The notes beneath the pieces were generated by a model that saw nothing but the letters and a program-made list of their open reading frames with translations, was not told where the DNA came from and ran no database searches. The translations under genes were made by a program, and so were the position numbers. A stretch of DNA of 43,794 nucleotides from Henriciella sp. (GTDB lineage Bacteria; Pseudomonadota; Alphaproteobacteria; Caulobacterales; Hyphomonadaceae): contig JABSQB010000026.1 in the NCBI GenBank assembly GCA_013214545.1, positions 1 to 43,794 on the forward strand, given 5' to 3'. Positions 26,780-35,228 of the stretch are shown here, piece by piece (positions within the stretch are counted from its first letter, which is position 1; every line of letters begins with the position of its first letter).

Positions 26780-27459
26780 TGATCGGACGTTGGCTCTGGC
26801 GCACTGCCAAATTTGTCGGGGGCCTGTTCGTCGCGGTGCATATCTATGCGCTGATCCTATTCTTCGCGCCGGTTCCTGGAACGCTGAACATGGCCGGCCG
26901 CGTGGTGCAGGGTACCGGCGTCTATTATACTTGGGTCCCTCTGGAAGAGATGTCGCCGCATCTGGTTCAGGCCGTTATCGCAGCGGAGGATACGCGCTTT
27001 TGCGAGCATTCCGGTGTCGATCTGGACGCCATCCGAACCGCGCTTGATGAACGGGCGCAAAGCGGCCGGGTCCGCGGCGCCTCAACCCTAACCCAGCAGA
27101 CGGCCAAGAACGTCTTCCTCTGGAATGGCGGCGGATACGCGCGCAAAGGCGGCGAGGCCTGGTTCGCTATCTTTATCGATGGGTTCTGGGGCAAAAGACG
27201 AGTTATCGAGACCTATCTCAATGTCGCCGAATGGGGTGATGGATTGTACGGGGTACAGGCTGCGGCGTATGGGCGCTTCGGCAAGTCGGCGAGCGAGCTG
27301 ACACGCTTTGAGGCGGCGCGTCTGGCGGCTGTCTTGCCAAGCCCGAACAAATGGCGGGTCAATCCCGCCGGGCCGTATGTGCGTCAGCGCACTGGAACCA
27401 TTCTTGCGCGCATGGACGTAGTCACGCGCGACGGCTTGGATAGCTGTGTCTGGGACTAG
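26776..27459 (+). CDS. mtgA: Monofunctional peptidoglycan transglycosylase
   Basis: Glycosyltransferase family 51 enzyme that polymerises lipid II glycan strands at the inner membrane. 227 aa. One N-terminal membrane anchor (about 10-34) precedes the GT51 domain with the catalytic Glu in IAAEDTRFCEH, then STLTQQTAKN and FWGKRRVIETYLN. The ATG at 26776 overlaps the queG stop by 4 bp; an earlier ATG at 26749 would add nine residues. Its TAG stop interlocks with the stop of the opposing TPR gene in one CTAG. Confidence 0.94.
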   Translation: MMIGRWLWRTAKFVGGLFVAVHIYALILFFAPVPGTLNMAGRVVQGTGVYYTWVPLEEMSPHLVQAVIAAEDTRFCEHSGVDLDAIRTALDERAQSGRVRGASTLTQQTAKNVFLWNGGGYARKGGEAWFAIFIDGFWGKRRVIETYLNVAEWGDGLYGVQAAAYGRFGKSASELTRFEAARLAAVLPSPNKWRVNPAGPYVRQRTGTILARMDVVTRDGLDSCVWD

Positions 27460-28109
27460 TTGAATTCAGAGAGCCGGATCGCTTCGCGAATCTCTCCGCG
27501 CAGGACCAGGATGTTGATGTTCTCCGGCTCATAGGTCAGAGCCTCTTCCATATCGGCTTTGGCGGCGGGCAAATTCTCGGTCGCAAGATGCGCGCGCGCC
27601 CGCAGGGAAAGGGCTTCGGCGTCTTCAGGGCGTAGTTCCAGCGCGGCGTTCAGATCGTCTACTCCGTCCATCCAGCGTTCGACGGCGAGATAAGCAGCGG
27701 CGCGGTCTTTATAGATATCTGGATCATCGCGTTCGAGTTTCAGCGCTTCTGTCAGCGCAACGATCGCCGCGTCCGGATAATTGCCCGCCAGCCAGGCATT
27801 GCCGGCTTGGGCGAGATAGAGGATGCGATCTTCCAGCTCGATTGGGTCTGGCGCCGTTGCCAGCGCTTCCAGTCGCGCCGCGCCTTCTTCCAGACGATCT
27901 AGCGCCAGAAGCGAGATCGCGTTGCAATATCTGGCTTTCGGGCGATTACCATTGCCGAGCCAGGCGAGGGAATCTTCAAAGGCTTCCTCGGGCGCCGTTT
28001 CGGTTTTTTCGATACAAGTCTGCAGCCGCTCCATCTCGGCACGGGCGATGTCTTCGGATGCCGATTGCGCAAATGGCAGCAACCCGGACAGCAAGACAGA
28101 TACAAACAT
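27456..28109 (-). CDS. Exported TPR-repeat protein
   Basis: 217 aa. Signal peptide MFVSVLLSGLLPFAQSA, then helical tetratricopeptide repeats (NAWLAGNYPDAAIVALTEAL, YLAVERWMDGVDDLNAALEL and LATENLPAAKADMEEAL). TPRs bind partner proteins; the partner is unknown. ATG 28109 is chosen over an upstream in-frame start (28169) because AAGGG lies 8 nt before it and it begins the signal peptide. It ends tail to tail with mtgA, so a link to cell-wall work is only suggestive. Confidence 0.8.
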   Translation of the reverse strand: MFVSVLLSGLLPFAQSASEDIARAEMERLQTCIEKTETAPEEAFEDSLAWLGNGNRPKARYCNAISLLALDRLEEGAARLEALATAPDPIELEDRILYLAQAGNAWLAGNYPDAAIVALTEALKLERDDPDIYKDRAAAYLAVERWMDGVDDLNAALELRPEDAEALSLRARAHLATENLPAAKADMEEALTYEPENINILVLRGEIREAIRLSEFN

Positions 28110-28169
28110 GGACAATCCCTTCGACGAGCCAATATCTATTGCAGTAAGGACACTGAGATACGAGCGCAA

Positions 28170-29006
28170 ATGACAGATCCGTCACAACCCTTATTCTTGT
28201 TTGGCCCAGGATATAGCGCGCAGGCGCTGGCTGCGATGTGGGACGGACCCGTGTTTGGAACCTATCGCTCTGAAGCGAGCCGCGAGAAACTGGCAGATTC
28301 GACAATCGAGCCTGTCTCGGTCGCTGATGAGGCGGGGCTCAGTCGCGCCGTGAACGGCGCTCATCTGGTGATCAGTGTGCCGCCAACCGATGAGGGGTGT
28401 CCGGCTTTTGCGCTGATTGGAGCCGCTGCGGCCAAGACGGCGAGCGTGACCTATCTGTCGACCACGGGCGTGTATGGCGACCTTAGCGGCGGATGGGCGA
28501 TGGAATGGTCGCCCCTGAAACCCGCATCCACGCGTGCTCGGCGACGGGTCCTGGCGGAGACGGCGTGGCGCGAGGTAGGCGATCAGGTCAGTCTGGTTCG
28601 CCTTCCCGGAATTTACGGGCCAGGGCGGTCGGCGCTCGATCGCCTGCGCAGCGGTCGCGCCCGGCGCATCATCAAGCCCGGGCATGTGTTTTCGCGCGCG
28701 CATGTCGACGATATTGCGAGCGGGCTGAAGGCCGTGATCACGTCAAGTGCCCGCGGTGTGTTTAATCTCTGCGACGATCTCGCCGCGCCGCCGCAGGACG
28801 TGATCGCTTTCGCTGCCGAGCTCCTCGAGATGCCGGCGCCGCCTGAGCTTCGGTATGAAGACGCCGAACTGTCGGCGATGGCAAAGAGTTTCTATTCCGA
28901 ATGCAAGCGGGTCTCGAATGCTCGTCTGAAAGCGGCGACGGGATGGCGGCCAAGATATCCGACCTATCAGGCGGGCTTAACCGCCATCCATGCTGCAGGT
29001 GGTTAG
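28170..29006 (+). CDS. SDR-family NAD(P)-dependent epimerase/dehydratase-like protein (YeeZ-like)
   Basis: Extended short-chain dehydrogenase of 278 aa. The dinucleotide loop is FGPGYSAQALA near residue 11. The active-site tyrosine motif is STTGVYG, with the usual lysine position apparently not kept (YGDLSGG), as in YeeZ-like proteins. ATG 28170 starts just at the family's N terminus; an upstream frame from 28065 is not protein-like. It is divergent from the TPR gene. The function is unknown for this branch. Confidence 0.8.
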   Translation: MTDPSQPLFLFGPGYSAQALAAMWDGPVFGTYRSEASREKLADSTIEPVSVADEAGLSRAVNGAHLVISVPPTDEGCPAFALIGAAAAKTASVTYLSTTGVYGDLSGGWAMEWSPLKPASTRARRRVLAETAWREVGDQVSLVRLPGIYGPGRSALDRLRSGRARRIIKPGHVFSRAHVDDIASGLKAVITSSARGVFNLCDDLAAPPQDVIAFAAELLEMPAPPELRYEDAELSAMAKSFYSECKRVSNARLKAATGWRPRYPTYQAGLTAIHAAGG

Positions 29007-29016
29007 GCGCTACGTT

Positions 29017-30438
29017 CTAAGCGAACCCGAGATTGGTCTGATTGAAGTTTGCAAGGTTCGGCAGGGCCGAGCGAAGCTCAGCATCATTCAGACCAAACCA
29101 TGAGCCCATGGTCGCGGCGTATTGCTCGACCGATGTGGTCGGAATCAGACGCCCGCGCGTTGGCGTGTACTGGCCGTTATTGAGTTCCGGCGTTGGAATA
29201 TCGCCGTAAAAATTCTTGCCGCGGACCTGACCGCCAGTGACGAAGTGATGTCCGCCCCAGCCATGATCGGTGCCGTCGCCATTATCGATCAAGGTGCGCC
29301 CGAAATCAGACGCGGTGAAAACAAGCACATTGTTCCACTCGCCAATCTCGATCATCGCATCGCGGAAGGTCGAAATCGATTCTGCGAGATCCGCGTGCAA
29401 CGCGCCAATTCGGCCAGTCTGACCCGTATGCGTGTCATAGCCGCCCATCGAGACGTAATACATCTGCCGGGAGACGCTCAGGAATTGGCGAATCTTGATC
29501 GTCTCTGCCACCGCCTGCAACTGGTTTGACAGATTGGAACCGGAGAACGACGTGCTGAACGGCGTCGCGTTCGCGCGGGCATCTGAATATTGTTCAGAAT
29601 TGTCGACCGCCGTTGCAAGCGCATTGGTCGAGTCCTGTTCGAATATGTTGCGGCTCTGAAAATCGCGTTTTGCCAAGAAGGCTCGGATCTTTTGCCGGGC
29701 TTCTTCATCGCCATTGGCAAATCCCAGAACATTTCGATTGTCATAGAGTTCAGGTTTCGCCGCATCGCCGCGGGTCACGGTGAATTGCGAGACATTATTA
29801 CCCGCGAGAAAGACGTCGTTCGCGCTGGCCGCGATTGCGGAAAAGACGCGGTTCTCGGTCGGTGAAGAGTCAACGACACGGTCCATGAACTTACCGCCCC
29901 ATCCGAGCCGCGACCCTTCAGTGTCGAACGACATCCAGGTCGATTGCTGGTCATTGTGAGAGAATAGGCGCTTGGGCAGGATCGCGGTATTATTGTCGAT
30001 CTGAGCACGTGTCGTCGGTTCGATCAGTGGGCCAACATTGCCAACAACGGCGAGTTCACCGGCTTCAAACAAGGTGTGAAGGGGCGCAAGTTCCGGCGGC
30101 ATGGCGTACTGCCGCCCGCCAAAACTCGCAGCATTGTCCGGGTTCAATTGCAGCAGGTTCGCGCGGTTTCTGGTCGAGGTGCCCGAGCCGACATTATAGG
30201 TGCCAAACAGACCATTCCGAATGCCTTGCAGCTGATTGTAAGAGGTCTGGTCGTACGGAATAATCGTATCCGCGCCGTCCATTCCGCCTTTCAAGAAGAT
30301 ACAGATGATCGCTTTATAGCCGCTCGTGTCGGCGGCCCAGGCTTTGTTCATGCCAAGACTTGTGAGACCACCGAGGCTGCTCGCAAAGCCCGCCGTGCCG
30401 AGACCCGCCAGCATGTGGCGTCGTGAAATATAGGCCAT
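29017..30438 (-). CDS. DUF1501 protein, Tat-exported
   Basis: Exported protein of 473 aa in the DUF1501 family, which belongs to the alkaline phosphatase/sulfatase-like fold clan but has no assigned reaction. A twin-arginine signal (SRRHMLAGLG, probable cleavage after KAWA) implies it is folded before export. Landmarks: IFLKGGMDGADTIIPYD, SMGGYDTHTGQ, DFGRTLIDNGDGTDHGWGG. The ATG at 30438 has GGAG 8 nt upstream. It follows the DUF1800 gene after 20 nt; the two families are very often paired in other bacteria. Confidence 0.9.
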   Translation of the reverse strand: MAYISRRHMLAGLGTAGFASSLGGLTSLGMNKAWAADTSGYKAIICIFLKGGMDGADTIIPYDQTSYNQLQGIRNGLFGTYNVGSGTSTRNRANLLQLNPDNAASFGGRQYAMPPELAPLHTLFEAGELAVVGNVGPLIEPTTRAQIDNNTAILPKRLFSHNDQQSTWMSFDTEGSRLGWGGKFMDRVVDSSPTENRVFSAIAASANDVFLAGNNVSQFTVTRGDAAKPELYDNRNVLGFANGDEEARQKIRAFLAKRDFQSRNIFEQDSTNALATAVDNSEQYSDARANATPFSTSFSGSNLSNQLQAVAETIKIRQFLSVSRQMYYVSMGGYDTHTGQTGRIGALHADLAESISTFRDAMIEIGEWNNVLVFTASDFGRTLIDNGDGTDHGWGGHHFVTGGQVRGKNFYGDIPTPELNNGQYTPTRGRLIPTTSVEQYAATMGSWFGLNDAELRSALPNLANFNQTNLGFA

Positions 30439-30458
30439 TCTCAAGACTCCTTCTGAGC

Positions 30459-32297
30459 TTACCAGGTGACCGCGTAAGAGGGTGAATTCAGGATCAGTGC
30501 GACAGCCGCGCGGACCACATCTTCACGGTCAGCAGCAGTGTTTTGAGGGGTGTCAGTCCGTATTTCCAGCGATCCAATAATGTCGACAATGTCAGTTTTC
30601 TCAACATCCGACATCCGGCCGCCGGTGAGTAGATCATCCAGATGATCGACCAAGGCTTGTGGTGTGTCAGCCAAGTTGATTTCAGTCGAATAGTCCGGGT
30701 CATAAGTCTGGATCGAGTTGTCGACTTGCGACGCGCGATCAAAAACGAAATCCGTCAGGAAGTTCATGATGCCGACCGCGCTGCTGGCATTGACCGTCTG
30801 GAATTCCGGTACCGTGATGCCGCGATCACCAGCGATGGTGCCTGGCGCCACATATCCTGGGCGATAGAAGTTGAATACGGACGGCGCGCGGTAAGCCTGT
30901 TGACCGAGCGAAAGCGCATTGCTTCGCGTGTCGCGCAGATCGTTTTCGTTCTTCGCGTTTAGGCCTTGCACATTGAACGCTCTAGCCCAGTGCGTGAAAC
31001 GCAGGATCGGTTCGCGGACTTTGCCGAAGGCGAAATCGGTATTGCTTGTTGGATCGCTGAACAGGGTTGGTTCGAGTAGGATAGCCGCAAGCGTGGCCTG
31101 AAGGTCGCCGCGCTGGCCTGTGCCAAATTGCTGGCCACCGAGAGAAACAAAACGTCCATTCTCAAACGCCGTCGCAACACTTTGAACATAGGCTGTCGAA
31201 GGATCCGAATGGGTGAAACGCTGGATCAGCTGACGCGAGATAAACGGCGCCACATTGGGATGAGCGAAGATGGTATCCAGCGCCCGCCGAATGCTTTCAT
31301 TACCCCGCGTTCCGGCAGGGATTGTGGTTCCAAGAAACTGCTTCTCAAGCGGCGAGTGGCGATCTTCGATCATCTCCATTGGGCGAATGCGTGCGTCAGA
31401 TGTTGCGCCCCCGCCTGATTGGGCAAAGTCGAGACCGGTAAACACTTTTGCCAGTCCGATGACATCATCATTGGTGTAGGTTTCGATCTGTTGCCCTTGT
31501 GCGTCGAGCCGAGGGGTGCCATCCATGTTGAGCTCAACCACGCCGATCGAGAACAATTGCATGATCTCACGCGCATAGTTCTCGTCCGGCATGCGACCGG
31601 TGTTCGGATCGCCTCTGCGGTTGCCGCGATACGTCAGGTAGTTCCCCATCGCGGCGGTATATGTGACCGCCTCCAGAACGTCGCGATAGTTACCGAACGC
31701 GTTCTGTATCAGGGTGTCCTGATAGTGCGCGCGAACGATCTGATCAGGGTCATTCACGTCCGAATAGACCAGAATCTGAGACAAGGCGAAGGCCATGCGC
31801 TGGCGCAGTTGGTCATTGGACCCAATCATATGGTCCCAATAGAGTGCGTTGATGACCTTGCCTTCCAACTCGCCGCTGGATGTGCGGGGCTGAGCCAACA
31901 AAGTCGGCATGGTCAAGGTGACCGGTTTGGCAAACTCGTTTGCCACCCAGTTCGCTGCGTCAGTTCCGGTGAGAGAGGCAATCTCAGGTTTAGATCCGCC
32001 AAATGATGCTCTGGCCAGAAACCGTGAAGCGTCTGCAGCGTCGGCAATGACATTGCTGGATGCCGCCGGGGGGATGGCGCCTGTACCCGTGGTGCCGCCA
32101 CCTGATGAGCCGCCGCCGGTACCGCTGCCGCTTCCGCCGCTCCCGGTGCCGCCAGTGCCCGATCCGCTCGAGCCGCCGCCGCTGACCGGCGGTGCAGTTG
32201 GGGGAACGGACGAACCACCGCCGCCGCCGCCACAAGCTGCGAGAACGAGCCCCGCCGCAAACACAATACTGACTAGATAGTTCGCCGACTTACGCAT
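30459..32297 (-). CDS. DUF1800 protein, predicted lipoprotein with Gly/Ser linker
   Basis: 612 aa. A lipoprotein signal ends at the lipobox LAAC (Cys22). About 65 residues rich in Gly, Ser and Thr follow, an unstructured spacer that would hold the globular part away from the membrane. The DUF1800 domain covers the rest (DASRFLARASFGGSKPEI, ENYAREIMQLFSIGVVEL, RQLIQRFTHSDPS, PSVFNFYRPGYVAPG). No catalytic function is known. ATG 32297 is preceded by GAGGGA; ATG 32312 is an alternative. It is the first gene of the DUF1800-DUF1501 pair and has a CtrA-like box about 100 bp upstream. Confidence 0.9.
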   Translation of the reverse strand: MRKSANYLVSIVFAAGLVLAACGGGGGGSSVPPTAPPVSGGGSSGSGTGGTGSGGSGSGTGGGSSGGGTTGTGAIPPAASSNVIADAADASRFLARASFGGSKPEIASLTGTDAANWVANEFAKPVTLTMPTLLAQPRTSSGELEGKVINALYWDHMIGSNDQLRQRMAFALSQILVYSDVNDPDQIVRAHYQDTLIQNAFGNYRDVLEAVTYTAAMGNYLTYRGNRRGDPNTGRMPDENYAREIMQLFSIGVVELNMDGTPRLDAQGQQIETYTNDDVIGLAKVFTGLDFAQSGGGATSDARIRPMEMIEDRHSPLEKQFLGTTIPAGTRGNESIRRALDTIFAHPNVAPFISRQLIQRFTHSDPSTAYVQSVATAFENGRFVSLGGQQFGTGQRGDLQATLAAILLEPTLFSDPTSNTDFAFGKVREPILRFTHWARAFNVQGLNAKNENDLRDTRSNALSLGQQAYRAPSVFNFYRPGYVAPGTIAGDRGITVPEFQTVNASSAVGIMNFLTDFVFDRASQVDNSIQTYDPDYSTEINLADTPQALVDHLDDLLTGGRMSDVEKTDIVDIIGSLEIRTDTPQNTAADREDVVRAAVALILNSPSYAVTW

Positions 32298-32361
32298 GTC
32301 GTCGTCCCTCATCTGAACTTTCCCGGCCCGTATGTCGCTTTTTTTGCGCTGCAAACAGCTA

Positions 32362-32376
32362 AGTCTTCGTAAGACT
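32362..32376. repeat. Inverted repeat AGTCTT-CGT-AAGACT
   Basis: Perfect 6-bp arms with a 3-nt loop, about 65 bp upstream of the DUF1800 start and next to the CtrA-like box. Possible operator or leader hairpin; no U-run follows. Confidence 0.35.
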
Positions 32377-32400
32377 AAACATGTCGATTTGCATATCTGG

Positions 32401-32419
32401 CTAACCTCTTGTTAACCAT
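32401..32419. promoter_or_regulatory. CtrA-like box upstream of DUF1800-DUF1501
   Basis: CTAA-N7-TTAACCAT matches the CtrA consensus TTAA-N7-TTAA at seven of eight core bases and contains the TTAACCAT half site. It lies 104-122 bp upstream of the DUF1800 ATG, in the 194-bp region after the quinone oxidoreductase gene. CtrA control of this pair is inferred. Confidence 0.5.
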
Positions 32420-32491
32420 GAGTTTTTCAATTTTCGTATGTCTGATTTTTAATGTTGCGTACGCAGTAGTAATGGCCCGATTTCCCAATGA

Positions 32492-33466
32492 TTACGGGCA
32501 TATAATCATTTTTCCGACGACTTTTCGACCCAGAAGCTGTCGAAACCCCTCTACGGCCTGCTCCAGCGGGAGGGTGTCGTGGACGTAGGGGCGGGTCTTT
32601 CCCTGGCGCGCCCAGTCCCAGATTTGCGCAACATTTTCGCGCCCGCGGTCCGGAAACTGGCGGCCATATTCACCGGCGCGTACACCGACAACCGAGAAGC
32701 CCTTGATCAGCGGCATGTTCGACGGAACGCTGGCTATGCGCCCGGAGGTGAAGCCGATGACCAGCAGCCGGCCATCAAACGCGATGCAACGAATGCTCTC
32801 GTCAAACACGTCGCCGCCGACCGGATCGTAGATGACATCTGCGCCGCGCCCGCCAGTCAGGTCTTTCACCTGCTGTCGAAATCCGCTGCCCGTATTGATC
32901 ACATGATCAGCTCCATAAGCCTTGACCTTCGCGAGCTTGTCGTCTGACCCGCCGGTGGCAATGACGGTTGCTCCCAGCAGCTTGCCAACATCGACCGCGG
33001 CCATGCCGACACCGCCGCTGGCGCCGTGGACCAGAAGCGTCTCGCCCGCTTGCAACCGGCCGCGACGGACCAAAGCGACATAGGCGGTGAGATAGGCGGC
33101 GGAATAAGAGGCGGCTTGTTCGAAAGACAGATTGTCCGGCTTTTTTTGAAGTCCTTCAGCCTTCACTACCGCAAACTCAGCGAACCCGCCAAACCGCGCG
33201 CCGCCGCAGACCGCGTCGCCAATCTCGAAGCCAACGACCTCGGACCCGATCGCGGCGACGGTCCCGGAAGTGTCCATGCCGGGCGTAAATGGGGGCTCGA
33301 GTTTCAGCTGATACTTGCCCTGACACAGCAGAATGTCGGGGAAGTTGATACTGGTCGCGCGGACCTTGATCAGCACCTCGTCATCGCCAGGTACTGGCGT
33401 GTCCACCTCACGGATTTCGACACCGGACAGATCGTCCGTGATTTCGTGGCAGACCAGGGCTTTCAT
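32492..33466 (-). CDS. NAD(P)H:quinone oxidoreductase-like MDR protein
   Basis: Zinc-free medium-chain dehydrogenase/reductase of the quinone oxidoreductase (Qor) type, 324 aa. Groes-like N terminus MKALVCHEI, catalytic-domain region EQAASYSAAYLTAYVAL, and NAD(P) loop HGASGGVGMAAVDVGKLLGA. It probably reduces an alpha,beta-unsaturated or quinone-like compound; the substrate is unknown. ATG 33466 overlaps the hydrolase stop by 1 nt (TGATG), so the gene is the last of the minus-strand operon. Confidence 0.9.
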   Translation of the reverse strand: MKALVCHEITDDLSGVEIREVDTPVPGDDEVLIKVRATSINFPDILLCQGKYQLKLEPPFTPGMDTSGTVAAIGSEVVGFEIGDAVCGGARFGGFAEFAVVKAEGLQKKPDNLSFEQAASYSAAYLTAYVALVRRGRLQAGETLLVHGASGGVGMAAVDVGKLLGATVIATGGSDDKLAKVKAYGADHVINTGSGFRQQVKDLTGGRGADVIYDPVGGDVFDESIRCIAFDGRLLVIGFTSGRIASVPSNMPLIKGFSVVGVRAGEYGRQFPDRGRENVAQIWDWARQGKTRPYVHDTLPLEQAVEGFRQLLGRKVVGKMIICP

Positions 33467-34500
33467 CAGAGCTTGGCGTAGGCGTCGCGGACCATACCGG
33501 CGACCTCCAGGCACGCCTCGCGCGCGGCTGGGGCGACGGCGGTGAATGCGGTAAACCCATGCGCCAGGCTGTCATAACATTTGAACGTCACATCGACGCC
33601 GGCTGTTTTCAGTTTCTCTGCATAGGCGGCGCCATCATCGACCAGCGGATCAAATCCGGCGGTGGCAATCACCGCTGGCGGCAAACCCTCAAGGCGACTT
33701 TCCTGAGCGGGCGACAGCAACACATTGCCGCGATCAAACTCGTCCGGCAGATATTGTTTCATGAACCACTGCATGGTGTCGGTCGAGAGCGGATAGGTTT
33801 CGCCATAGGTCGTTGCGGAGGGAAACTCGGTGACGAGGTCGGTTGCCGGATAGATCAGCAATTGCAGATCAGGCTTGGGCATGCCGCGGCGGGTCGACTC
33901 CTGTGCGATGATAGCGCTGAAATTGCCGCCCATACTGTCGCCGCCAATTGCCGCGCGGCCGGCAGGGGCGCCATACTTTTCGGCATTGGCCAGTGTCCAC
34001 TCATAGGCCGAGATACAGTCTTCCAAACCGGTCGGGAATTTGTGCTGAGGCGCTAGGCGATAATCGACAGAGACGACCGGACATTTGGCGATTTTTGCGA
34101 TCATCGAGCAGAACGCATGACAGGCTTCGACATTCAGGATCACACCGCCGCCCATGTGCCAGTATGCCATCATCGGCGCGGCCGGATCTTGATCATCTGG
34201 CTGATAGACACGCACCGGGATCTGATGCCCATCTTTTCCGGGGATGGTCATGTCTTCAAATTGCACGCCGGGTTCCGGTTTCGCCGCGAACATGGCCAGC
34301 CCTTCGATGGCGGCTGCCTGCGCGATTTCGGGCTCCAGTGACGACATGGGCGGCTGACTGGCCGCGCCATGCGCGATGAATTGAAGATTGGGATCGAGCG
34401 TCCGCCCGCCCAGAACGACTGGCTCTCCGCCGGCCATCTTGATTTTCCAACTGGCTGGCAGCTTTAAAAGCAGCTTTGCAATCGTCGCCTGCAGGCTCAT
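33466..34500 (-). CDS. Alpha/beta hydrolase, HSL family
   Basis: Hormone-sensitive-lipase-type esterase of 344 aa. Nucleophile Ser in GGDSMGGN, acid in FDPLVDD, and His in DSLAHGFTAF. The oxyanion motif is YWHMGGG where HGGG is standard, so the first Gly is Met. Ribosome site GGGAGGG 7 nt before ATG 34500. Co-transcribed with the upstream TetR and the downstream oxidoreductase. The substrate is unknown, possibly an ester or lactone made by the flavin monooxygenase of the same operon. Confidence 0.9.
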   Translation of the reverse strand: MSLQATIAKLLLKLPASWKIKMAGGEPVVLGGRTLDPNLQFIAHGAASQPPMSSLEPEIAQAAAIEGLAMFAAKPEPGVQFEDMTIPGKDGHQIPVRVYQPDDQDPAAPMMAYWHMGGGVILNVEACHAFCSMIAKIAKCPVVSVDYRLAPQHKFPTGLEDCISAYEWTLANAEKYGAPAGRAAIGGDSMGGNFSAIIAQESTRRGMPKPDLQLLIYPATDLVTEFPSATTYGETYPLSTDTMQWFMKQYLPDEFDRGNVLLSPAQESRLEGLPPAVIATAGFDPLVDDGAAYAEKLKTAGVDVTFKCYDSLAHGFTAFTAVAPAAREACLEVAGMVRDAYAKL

Positions 34501-34514
34501 CTGCCGACCCTCCC

Positions 34515-34524
34515 GATAATTATC
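34515..34524. promoter_or_regulatory. Palindrome GATAATTATC before the hydrolase gene
   Basis: Perfect 10-bp palindrome in the 44-nt gap between the TetR and hydrolase genes. It might be a secondary operator or an internal promoter element (AT-rich in GC-rich DNA). Confidence 0.3.
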
Positions 34525-34544
34525 TTCTTGGGAGTTAATCTGAC

Positions 34545-35174
34545 CTAGCGCTCAGACTTTGCAAGCGTTTCGATCCCGGCAAGCATCAGTTTTGTGGCGA
34601 ATTCTGTCGCTCCCGCCGCGTCAACGGGGCGTCGTTTGAGCATGTGGTCGCCCATTTCTCGTGCGATCCCGATCGCAGCCGCTGTCAGATATTCAAGATC
34701 CAGATGCGCCAGTCCGATCTTGTCCATGACGATTTCCAGGTCGGCGCGGATCTCATCAGAGACCGTTTGCATTTCGGGCGTGTCGATGCGCACGCCGATC
34801 AAACTCATATGGGGCGTCCCGGCTTCGATCGCGGGATCGTTCTCTTCGGCCAGAAAATTGAAGTAGGCACCGTAGGCGGCGTGAAGGTAGGATTCCAGAT
34901 CCTCAGCCTCTTCGCGAACTTTCTGAAGCAGAGGCCGAAAGCGTTGAACGCTGTCATTGGCGATGGCCTCAAAGACTTCCTCTTTGGATTTGAAGTAATT
35001 GTAGAACGTTCCGCTGGCGAGATCCGTCTCGCGGATAATGTCGCGAATGTTCGCCGCGTCATATCCGATCCGCGCGAACACAGTGCGCGCAGCCTCAAGT
35101 ATTGCTTTGCGGTTGGCTTCCTTCGCTCTTGCGCGTTTTCCCATTCGAATGTCGGGTTCGGCTGTGATCGTCAT
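34545..35174 (-). CDS. TetR-family regulator
   Basis: 209 aa. Helix-turn-helix in residues 15-62 (AILEAARTVFARIGYDAANI, ETDLASGTFYNYFKSKEE). The C-terminal helices form the effector domain. It lies inside a same-strand gene row (monooxygenase, M23, DUF6498, this gene, hydrolase, oxidoreductase), the likely local regulator. Candidate sites are the inverted repeat at 35216-35228 and the CGTCAACTT copies before the monooxygenase. The ligand is unknown. Confidence 0.9.
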   Translation of the reverse strand: MTITAEPDIRMGKRARAKEANRKAILEAARTVFARIGYDAANIRDIIRETDLASGTFYNYFKSKEEVFEAIANDSVQRFRPLLQKVREEAEDLESYLHAAYGAYFNFLAEENDPAIEAGTPHMSLIGVRIDTPEMQTVSDEIRADLEIVMDKIGLAHLDLEYLTAAAIGIAREMGDHMLKRRPVDAAGATEFATKLMLAGIETLAKSER

Positions 35175-35215
35175 GTGATTCCATATCCCTCTCGCACGCA
35201 GTCTGCCCCGATTGA

Positions 35216-35228
35216 TGACGGAACGTCA
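35216..35228. promoter_or_regulatory. Inverted repeat TGACG-GAA-CGTCA upstream of tetR
   Basis: Perfect 5-bp arms 42 bp upstream of the TetR start, overlapping the end of the DUF6498 gene. The right half continues as CGTCAACTT, a 9-mer found again in the monooxygenase/thioesterase divergent region (38047-38055). Candidate operator. Confidence 0.4.

Noticed and set aside
32060-32240. Repeat-like GC-rich stretch that could be read as a tandem repeat or CRISPR-like array
   Set aside because: It encodes the Gly/Ser/Thr spacer of the DUF1800 lipoprotein in frame; there are no regular repeat units or spacers.
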